Origin: Bacteroidota bacterium
GTDB lineage: Bacteria; Bacteroidota; Bacteroidia; Chitinophagales; Chitinophagaceae
Length of the DNA stretch: 64,000 nt
Direction: 5' to 3'
Assembly (NCBI GenBank): GCA_028875875.1
Contig: JAGWUV010000020.1
Location: 1-64,000 of the forward strand
This document shows positions 34,282 to 40,905 of this stretch, piece by piece; position 1 is the first letter of the stretch; every line of letters starts with the position of its first letter. A program made the position numbers and the translations under genes. The notes below the pieces were generated by a model. It was not told the origin of the DNA, searched no databases, and was given only the letters and a program-made list of their open reading frames with translations.

Positions 34282-35064
34282 ATGAGTACTAAATTAAATT
34301 CTGTTTTATTAATTGAAGATTACAAACCCCTTCGGTTATCGCTTACAGAGCACTTATCCGAATATTACCATGTGTCTTCGGCATCCAACGGAATTGAAGC
34401 ACTGGAAATGATAAAGAAGCATACCTATGATATTATTTTACTTGATCTTATGCTTCCTTTTCCGTTGGATGGCTTTTCGATTTTAAAGATTCTAAAAGCT
34501 GATGAACGCTTATCATATATTCCTGTGATCATTATCTCGGCTCTTGATAACGAACAAAAAATTGTTCAGGGACTTGAAATGGGCGCAAATGATTATCTCG
34601 TAAAACCCTTTAACGAGAAACAGCTTATTCTAAAAATTAATAACCTGCTTTTAATAAAGGACAGCATACTAAAAAAACTTGAATCAGAAATTATTTTAAA
34701 AACAGGGAAACAGGAAGATAATTCAAAAGGAACATTTGAATCCGATTTTAGAAAAAAGTTTGATGCTTTATTAGAAGCTGAAGGAAACAATAATAACTTA
34801 AGCATAAAAATGCTAGCTCAGGAAATGTCAATGAGTGTGGCAACACTGGAAAGATGGGTAAAAAAGATTTATAAGACTAGTCCCAAAAAACATATGCTCG
34901 AAATAAAATTAATGAAAGCCGAAATAATGCTCCGCCATAAAATGGGTAGTGTTAACGAAATAGCATATTTATTAGGTTTTAACTCTGTTTCATATTTCTG
35001 TACATGCTTTAAGCAAAAATTTAGTAAAACACCGTATAGTGTTATGAAAGAAAGCCACAAATAA
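34282..35064 (+). CDS. Response regulator with AraC-type DNA-binding domain
   Basis: A 260-residue regulator. The receiver (residues about 5-125) has E12-D13, the phospho-acceptor D55 in IILLDLMLPF, and YLVKPFNEKQL. A linker of about 35 residues follows. The C-terminal AraC/XylS domain (about 155-257) carries both helix-turn-helices (IKMLAQEMSMSVATLERWVK; VNEIAYLLGFNSVSYFCTCF). AraC regulators activate transcription, and this protein is probably phosphorylated by the H-NOBA kinase 17 bases upstream. A terminator after it closes the operon. Its regulon is unknown; the overlapping pair at 35364 with repeats in front is a nearby candidate. Confidence 0.92.
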   Translation: MSTKLNSVLLIEDYKPLRLSLTEHLSEYYHVSSASNGIEALEMIKKHTYDIILLDLMLPFPLDGFSILKILKADERLSYIPVIIISALDNEQKIVQGLEMGANDYLVKPFNEKQLILKINNLLLIKDSILKKLESEIILKTGKQEDNSKGTFESDFRKKFDALLEAEGNNNNLSIKMLAQEMSMSVATLERWVKKIYKTSPKKHMLEIKLMKAEIMLRHKMGSVNEIAYLLGFNSVSYFCTCFKQKFSKTPYSVMKESHK

Positions 35065-35094
35065 TTTTCACAATATTTTACTACCCAAGCCACA

Positions 35095-35134
35095 AAGCAA
35101 CGAATACTATCAAAATTTCGTTGCTTATTTTTTT
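35095..35134 (+). terminator. Intrinsic terminator of the H-NOX operon
   Basis: A perfect 10-bp stem (35095-35104 with 35117-35126) with a 12-base loop, followed by a run of seven T (35128-35134). It begins 30 bases after the stop codon of the AraC-type regulator. This is a canonical rho-independent terminator. Confidence 0.85.
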
Positions 35135-35290
35135 AAACTAAGCATTACAATACACACTTCTCTAATGCAAGTTCCCTAAAATGCTTTACAGCATTGAATT
35201 ATTTTAAAAATTATAATTTATAAGTAATGCTGAATATCCATAATTACTTGACTATACAGAGCAATTCCATTCTACTTTATCTGCGTTATT

Positions 35291-35359
35291 TAGTAGTATC
35301 TAAAAGTTAAATAAGCTCCGTTTTTAGATACAATTCCTATGAGTAGCTATCTAAAAATT
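35291..35359 (+). promoter_or_regulatory. Three TATCTAAAA repeats before the overlapping small genes, candidate operator
   Basis: GTATCTAAAA (35296-35305) is repeated inverted at 35322-35331 and again in direct orientation near 35346-35356. The flanks are also alike: AGTAG precedes, and TTA follows, the two direct copies. The first two copies form a 10-bp inverted repeat with a 16-base spacer. The last copy ends only a few bases before the ATG at 35364. Position and symmetry suggest a regulator-binding cluster, but the binding protein is not known. Confidence 0.4.
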
Positions 35360-35363
35360 ATTT

Positions 35364-35498
35364 ATGGAACAGTTATTTTTCTTCGTATTTATTATTGTGT
35401 TCGGTGTTGTGCTAAACTTATTTATTCCTAGCAAAAGCACCCTCTCAGAAAAAAGAAAAACAAGTATTAAAAATTATAATTCAGACTATATCTCATGA
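35364..35498 (+). CDS. Small single-pass membrane protein (44 residues)
   Basis: The peptide starts MEQLFFFVFIIVFGVVLNLF, which is one clear transmembrane helix, and continues with a basic, Ser/Lys-rich tail ending NYNSDYIS. Its stop codon overlaps the ATG of the next gene (ATGA at 35495-35498), a sign of translational coupling. Triple TATCTAAAA repeats precede it. I do not recognise a family. The Met-Glu-Gln start and the helix followed by a polar tail recall the 55-residue peptide at 38625, but they share no clear sequence beyond that. Confidence 0.55.
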   Translation: MEQLFFFVFIIVFGVVLNLFIPSKSTLSEKRKTSIKNYNSDYIS

Positions 35499-35788
35499 AA
35501 GTCCAAAAAAAATTAACTACGATAAAAAATTGCCTATCCATGTTAAGTTGTTTCTTTTTTGGGCATACCATTCAGCGCGGTATAATAGAAGATAATACAA
35601 TCGTAACTAGATACTACTGCACAAAATGCGGCTCCAGAATGGGGCATGGTTTGAAAAAGGATGACCTTTATGCATCAATACAGGATAAAGAAAATTGGAA
35701 AACAAGCATACAAAATCTGGTAGAGGATTATAAAAATTTTATTGATAAAGATTTTTACAAAGATCCTTTTAATGACATCGCTCTCTAA
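35495..35788 (+). CDS. Small zinc-ribbon-like protein (97 residues)
   Basis: No family is certain. The putative metal ligands are C19 and H24 (LSCFFFGH) and C42 and C45 (YYCTKCGSRMG). This C-x4-H ... C-x2-C layout is seen in short zinc-ribbon proteins such as DUF1660-like ones. The C-terminal half (DKENWKTSIQNLVEDYKNFI) is predicted to be helical and acidic. It is coupled to the preceding membrane peptide by an ATGA overlap, so the two may act together. The gene follows the H-NOX operon terminator and may be one of that system's outputs, which is speculative. Confidence 0.65.
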   Translation: MKVQKKLTTIKNCLSMLSCFFFGHTIQRGIIEDNTIVTRYYCTKCGSRMGHGLKKDDLYASIQDKENWKTSIQNLVEDYKNFIDKDFYKDPFNDIAL

Positions 35789-35914
35789 ATAATAAGCCGG
35801 CTAAAAATCAATAGCCTAGATCAACCTTAGCTCCTACCCTACGAAAGCAGGATTTGTCACTAACCTCTATTAACACAAGTAAAAAGTGTTTAATAATAAT
35901 AAAATGCCTGCGTC

Positions 35915-37963
35915 ATGATAGGATTTAAAAATATTTCAATTTACATTCTACTAATTTTATTTTTTCTTTCTTCCTGCAAAAAAAAAGTGGGCAACAGCCT
36001 TTTTTCTGAAACAGCTTCAACTCACATTACCGAAAACCTAGGTCATGCATTTACTAGTAATAACGTTTTATGGGCTATAAATCCGCTGGCTCCTAATCAA
36101 TCCGCTTTAATTACGTATCACCCACATTCACGAACAGGTTATGAAGCTATTCTAATTGACTATGGTCCATGTAATAATAACACACCTGTGAATGCTTTTA
36201 AGATCATATCTGCAAATCTTAATACAGGGTCTTATTCTACTATAAAAATTATTGATAACAATACAAAAACTGAAGTAACTACATCTTTAGGAAGGATAAC
36301 AAGATATATCTGGGGAAAAAATCTTAAGCTCTACTTAGCTACAGAAGGTAGCTATAATGGCGGTGGGCACCTGATAGAATATGATCCAAACAATCAAATA
36401 GCAATTGATTTAGGGAAACCATTTTTTTATAATAATAAATACCTAGACATTTACTCCTTAAATGTGGGGGCTGATAATGCACTGTACGGTGGCTCATTCG
36501 GAGGAAGCGGCGATGTTGCTATATTCAAATACGACTATGCCGGAAATTTTACACTTAGTAATAACACCTTAGATCAAACGTCAAGATATGTTTCTTACAT
36601 AAGTGCAGATGATAATTATATTTATGCCTCATGTGGAGAAAATAATTGGAACTTATATGCAATAGAAAAAAAATCTGGTAAATCTTATTTGCTTACATCA
36701 ATTACTGGCAGTATCAGCAGGATTGAACTATTTTCATTTACCGATGGTGTATACGCTAAGTGGCAATCTAATTTTTATCAATTAAGTAATCTACAAGTAA
36801 ATGCATTATTAAAGGATGCAAGCCCTACCAGTAATTTAGTACAATACACTCCATATACTCTTAATGAATCAAACTCACTGAAAGTATCTTGGGACGGTAC
36901 AACCCAAAAGTTATCCTTTATACTCAATGGAGTAAACTCTTTTGTTTCAATTCCTACAATTTCTAACGACATTTATCCAATTGGAACAATACTATTAAAT
37001 AACCAAACACTTTATGCCACATCATTACAGCATGGTTTAATAAGTACTTATACAAATGCCACGAAATGGCAATCCATGGGAAATGTTGGATTTGATATTT
37101 ATGATGCATGCCTCACTAATTCTGGAAATCATATTTACATAGGTGGTTATCCCAAGGGTAATGTTTGGATGTATGATTTCACCAAACCATGGGATTATGT
37201 ACCATTACAATCGAATGTCACATTAGGGAATTATAATCCAGCACTACTATCAATGGTACAAAACGGGGATGCGAATAACGTAAATGGTCCGATGTATGTT
37301 TCTAAACTTCTTTTCTTTAAAACAAATATCTTAGTTTGTGCAGGAGATAATGATAGAATAACAAGTAGCTCTGGCAGGGCGCTTTCAGTTAGCACTATTA
37401 AAAACGGAATCACTCAAAACTTTTTTGATAATAGCTGGAATAATTATGTGTATTCGGATATGTGTGCAGATACTATTAATGATAACGCTATTATCGCTGC
37501 AGCAGGTACTAACCAGAGCATGTTATACATTTTTAGTCCCACTAACAGCAGAATTCTATCTGCAATACCTTTTCCGAATTACACACCCGGTAAAATCACC
37601 TTTCTAAATAACCATATTATTGCCGGATGTTTCGATGATGTTATTTATCTGTTTGATCTTAGCACAAAAAAAATTGTCTGGCAGCAATCATTAGGTAATG
37701 GGCAAAGAATTTATGCAATAGCAAGCAAAGGAAATGATGTTTTTATTATACATATGTACTTACAGGCCACACATTTTAAACTACTCAAATACTCTTTTAA
37801 TCAATCTACCTCCGGATTCAAAAGCACGGTTTCTACAATAGCTGAATTAAGCGATCAAGATAACTGCGAAGCCACAAAACCGCAGTCACTGATTATTCAA
37901 AATAATGGCTTAGATAGCTGTATTTATGTAACAGGTTTAAAAAGTTTGTATAGGATCAAATAA
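35915..37963 (+). CDS. Large lipoprotein of unknown function, probable beta-propeller
   Basis: A 682-residue protein with a lipoprotein signal (ILLILFFLSSCKKK, lipobox LSSC). I do not recognise a named domain. The rest is dominated by beta-strands with recurring motifs of the type LYGGSFGGSGDVAIFKYD, NYIYASCGENNWNLYAIEKK, HIYIGGYPKGNVWMYDF and IIAGCFDDVIYLFDLSTKKI. These resemble blades of a PQQ/WD40-like propeller. It is likely anchored in the outer membrane facing the periplasm or surface. It is AT-rich like its neighbours and lies between two clusters of regulatory genes. A TonB/SusD partner is absent, so no transport role can be claimed. Confidence 0.72.
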   Translation: MIGFKNISIYILLILFFLSSCKKKVGNSLFSETASTHITENLGHAFTSNNVLWAINPLAPNQSALITYHPHSRTGYEAILIDYGPCNNNTPVNAFKIISANLNTGSYSTIKIIDNNTKTEVTTSLGRITRYIWGKNLKLYLATEGSYNGGGHLIEYDPNNQIAIDLGKPFFYNNKYLDIYSLNVGADNALYGGSFGGSGDVAIFKYDYAGNFTLSNNTLDQTSRYVSYISADDNYIYASCGENNWNLYAIEKKSGKSYLLTSITGSISRIELFSFTDGVYAKWQSNFYQLSNLQVNALLKDASPTSNLVQYTPYTLNESNSLKVSWDGTTQKLSFILNGVNSFVSIPTISNDIYPIGTILLNNQTLYATSLQHGLISTYTNATKWQSMGNVGFDIYDACLTNSGNHIYIGGYPKGNVWMYDFTKPWDYVPLQSNVTLGNYNPALLSMVQNGDANNVNGPMYVSKLLFFKTNILVCAGDNDRITSSSGRALSVSTIKNGITQNFFDNSWNNYVYSDMCADTINDNAIIAAAGTNQSMLYIFSPTNSRILSAIPFPNYTPGKITFLNNHIIAGCFDDVIYLFDLSTKKIVWQQSLGNGQRIYAIASKGNDVFIIHMYLQATHFKLLKYSFNQSTSGFKSTVSTIAELSDQDNCEATKPQSLIIQNNGLDSCIYVTGLKSLYRIK

Positions 37964-37981
37964 ATTTATTTAAGAAATATT

Positions 37982-38251
37982 CTACGTCCTAGGGATAAAC
38001 ACATGGAATACTTTCTTCCTTCTGCCAGTTTTCAAATGCAGAGGCATATAATCTTTATAACTACTTCGGATATCCCTATAAAAAATCCATTTCTTATACA
38101 TATAAAAATATCTGGGATCGTTATTAGGCATACTTCTTCCCGGATATGCTGAACAAGAAGTAAACAGTAATAGCCACACTAATAAAATAAGCTTATTAAA
38201 ATTTGCGCACCAATAAACTATAGTGAAAATAAGGGGACAGTGAATTTTCAT
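37982..38251 (-). CDS. Small putative lipoprotein (up to 89 residues)
   Basis: The frame from ATG at 38251 contains a hydrophobic stretch ending in a lipobox-like FTSC (LLVWLLLFTSC, then SAYPG), so a shorter start would give a typical lipoprotein of about 60-70 residues. The mature part is short, basic and rich in Tyr and Arg (DPRYFYMYKKWIFYRD, KTGRRKKVFHVFIPRT). It converges on the large lipoprotein with 18 bases between stops. Function unknown; coding status is supported by the signal and tail composition but not by homology I can name. Confidence 0.5.
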   Translation of the reverse strand: MKIHCPLIFTIVYWCANFNKLILLVWLLLFTSCSAYPGRSMPNNDPRYFYMYKKWIFYRDIRSSYKDYMPLHLKTGRRKKVFHVFIPRT

Positions 38252-38624
38252 TTGAAAAAGAATTAACTAGAAATGGATTTTTTAAGCTCATATATTAAAT
38301 GTATAAAAAGAGAATTAATCAAGGTTAAAGAGTTTAGAAAGTTATAGAAGGGTACATAATAAAAGAGCGGAACCAGGAATAGTTCCGCTGTGTCCTATGT
38401 TAAAATCCAAATCGCTGTAAATGTTGAATATAAGTCACTAATGAACTTACAAAACAAAATACCTACTAATTCACGACTTTTTCTTCAAGTGCTTAAGCAG
38501 TTTTTTTTAATTATTCATCATTCTGCTTTTAAGCTATTATCTCATTAATTTCTATTAATAGATTTGTTTGAACAAATTTTTATAGTTGCTTTAAAAAGCA
38601 AACAGATAAGAAATTGATTAGCTT
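38252..38624. other. Intergenic region with a minus-strand terminator-like hairpin
   Basis: No supported gene in about 370 bases. AGCGGAAC (38366-38373) pairs with GTTCCGCT (38382-38389) around an 8-base loop. On the minus strand the hairpin is followed by CTTTTATTAT, so it could end transcripts coming from the kinase gene at 38824-40716, 435 bases away, or from an unseen small transcript in between. Confidence 0.4.
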
Positions 38625-38792
38625 ATGGAACAAAAACTTATAAAATCCAGATCAATTCTAATAATCGATCTTACAGCATTTATGCTTTCTATAACAATCT
38701 TGATTGTTTTATCAATTAAAACTTATTATGGCAAGGGAGATTCTCATATTTTTAATAAGCCAGGTATTTCGAATACAAATTTTAAAAAATAA
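38625..38792 (+). CDS. Small single-pass membrane protein (55 residues)
   Basis: The peptide has a short basic N-terminus (MEQKLIKSRS), one transmembrane helix (ILIIDLTAFMLSITILIVLS) and a polar tail (IKTYYGKGDSHIFNKPGISN). The layout indicates an N-in inner-membrane peptide. It converges on the minus-strand kinase gene with 31 bases between stops. No family recognised. Because it is short and AT-rich, coding status is moderately supported only. Confidence 0.45.
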   Translation: MEQKLIKSRSILIIDLTAFMLSITILIVLSIKTYYGKGDSHIFNKPGISNTNFKK

Positions 38793-38823
38793 GAAGCGAG
38801 CTTAACATTAACAGAAATAACTA

Positions 38824-40716
38824 TTAGCCTACCTCAAGATCGAATGCCATAATTGTACCCTTGTTTTCAAAGGATCTGAAGCATAAATCTTTATTATGCT
38901 TTTCTAAAAAATACTTCACAATTACCAATCCTAGTCCTGACCCAGATATATTGGCAACATTATCTCCCCTATTAAATGAATTAAACAATTTAGGCTTACT
39001 ACTTTCCGGAATTCCTATACCCCAATCTTGAACAAAAAGTGTACAGCCATTCTTCCTAAAACGAATAGTTGTTACAGGAGGCCTTTGACTTAACGAATAT
39101 TTAAATGCATTATTGAAAAGATTCATCAAAATGTGATGCAACATAAACTTATCGCATTGAACCATTTGCTGCTGGCCTTTAATGAATAGCAACATACTCC
39201 TCTTATCTTGCCACGGATCAAAATTTTCTTTGATCAATTGCCTTACAAAAAGCGGGAGGTCTATTAACTCAGGATTATACTCAATTTTCCCTTTTTCAAT
39301 TTTACTTAAAAGTAATAACTCATCCATCAGGTTTGTCATCTTCGATACTTCATTGGTAATCTTATTTATATATGTATCAAAATTTTCAGGATTCATCAAT
39401 TCCTTTTTATGCAACTTTTTGAGTATTTCAGCGCTCGACTGTATTACAGTTAATGGAGTTCTCATTTCATGAGAAGCCATATTTACGAAATTAGATTTAA
39501 GATCATTGAGTTCTTTCTCTCTTGAAATAATGTTTAGCATTTCTCTTTCTGCAATTATTTGTTCAGTAACATCATACAAAAAGAATATAATCCTTGCTTC
39601 TTCAAATTCAAAACTATAGTACCTACTTGCAGAGTATTGAATAAAATGCTCGATACCTCCTCTATCAATTATTGTTAAAAGAGTTCCTTTTTCAAGTGGC
39701 AAATCATGTAACACATTAATTGCATCTTTTTGAAAAGCAAACACAACATCATTCGAAAAAAAATCATCCATCCCCTTCCCTATCGATTCTTTAGCGGAAA
39801 CCCCAACCAACTTCTCCCATAATGGGTTAGCATATTTAATAACCAAATTATCATTTATAACAAATGCTATTTGCTTGATCCCATCAATAACCTTTCGGTA
39901 AGTTTCTTCACTTTTTCTAAGTTGATTTTCTTTTTCTTTTACACTCGTAATATTTATACCATAACCTACTACAAACTCTATTTCATCCTGTTCATTGGTA
40001 TACGGATAAAACCTTCTCAAATTGTATATAGTTTCACCATCAGGTGTAATTTGAGTATCCGCAAATTCTATTGTTTCTTTAGCACGAACAGCTTGTTCAA
40101 AAATCGATCTACGATAAACAGCTTGTTCTATCGGCTTTCCCCTGTAAGCACAATAATCAAAATCATCTCTACCAATTAGCCATTTCCTTATCTCATCATT
40201 CTTAACTCCAGTTTTATTAACAAATAGATATTTATGTTGCTTATCAAATATGGCAATATCAGCCGGGATATTATTCAGTACCTTTTCATAAAATCTTTTT
40301 TGCGATTCCTGAGCAGCCTCAAGCTTTTTAATATCAGAAACATCTTTGTACACCCATAAATGGCCATCTTGCTCTTTATCAAAAACCACTGGAATATAAT
40401 CTCTTACCAGGCATCGTCCATCTTTCATTAACAATTCTTCGTTGTTAACAATTATTCGCATTTCAAGAATTTCAAGAATTCTATGTACAAAATTTTCAGA
40501 TTCTTTAAATAATGTAGCTGCAAACTCTGCTGATTTTGCGCAATCATATCCAATCAATTGCTCAGGAAGTGCGTTGATTTGAAAGAGCTTACAAAAGCTT
40601 GAGTTTACAAAACGAACTTTTCTATCAGCTGTCTCCATTAAAATAGCAAATGAAATGTTTTGTAAAACAAACTGAAGTCCCTCTAACGATGACTGCATAT
40701 TTTCTGAGTAGCTCAT
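38824..40716 (-). CDS. Soluble multi-PAS histidine kinase
   Basis: A 630-residue cytoplasmic kinase with no membrane helices. Three PAS-like domains lie at residues about 12-130, 140-262 and 270-395; the first has FVNSSFCKLFQINALPEQLI, and the third has YANPLWEKLVGVSAKE. The HisKA phospho-acceptor is H416 in NMASHEMRTPLTVIQSS. The ATPase domain carries ILMNLFNNAFKYS, DWGIGIPE and GSGLGLVIVK. The signal is unknown; the PAS domains have no readily visible haem or flavin motif. It is divergent from another multi-PAS kinase, with 189 bases and two palindromes between them. It has no response regulator of its own and may use the one at 43409. Confidence 0.92.
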   Translation of the reverse strand: MSYSENMQSSLEGLQFVLQNISFAILMETADRKVRFVNSSFCKLFQINALPEQLIGYDCAKSAEFAATLFKESENFVHRILEILEMRIIVNNEELLMKDGRCLVRDYIPVVFDKEQDGHLWVYKDVSDIKKLEAAQESQKRFYEKVLNNIPADIAIFDKQHKYLFVNKTGVKNDEIRKWLIGRDDFDYCAYRGKPIEQAVYRRSIFEQAVRAKETIEFADTQITPDGETIYNLRRFYPYTNEQDEIEFVVGYGINITSVKEKENQLRKSEETYRKVIDGIKQIAFVINDNLVIKYANPLWEKLVGVSAKESIGKGMDDFFSNDVVFAFQKDAINVLHDLPLEKGTLLTIIDRGGIEHFIQYSASRYYSFEFEEARIIFFLYDVTEQIIAEREMLNIISREKELNDLKSNFVNMASHEMRTPLTVIQSSAEILKKLHKKELMNPENFDTYINKITNEVSKMTNLMDELLLLSKIEKGKIEYNPELIDLPLFVRQLIKENFDPWQDKRSMLLFIKGQQQMVQCDKFMLHHILMNLFNNAFKYSLSQRPPVTTIRFRKNGCTLFVQDWGIGIPESSKPKLFNSFNRGDNVANISGSGLGLVIVKYFLEKHNKDLCFRSFENKGTIMAFDLEVG

Positions 40717-40727
40717 TGGGTTAATAG

Positions 40728-40809
40728 TTACGTAATATTTGGAATAATGTATTTAAAAAATAATATTAGTTCATTTATTAGAAGACAAAAACAGTTTTTT
40801 ACGTAAAAA
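40728..40809. promoter_or_regulatory. Twin TTACGTAA palindromes between divergent kinase genes
   Basis: TTACGTAA occurs at 40728-40735 and again, extended to the perfect 14-base palindrome TTTTTACGTAAAAA, at 40796-40809. Their centres are about 71 bases apart, in the 189-base gap between the two kinase genes. This is a plausible pair of dimer-binding sites controlling one or both genes. Confidence 0.4.
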
Positions 40810-40905
40810 GTTAGAGATTTTAATCGTTTATCAATAATTGATTAAAAATTGAAACTGTTATGATTGCAGAAAAATTAATTTTCATGCTGATACTTTAAAA
40901 GTAAA

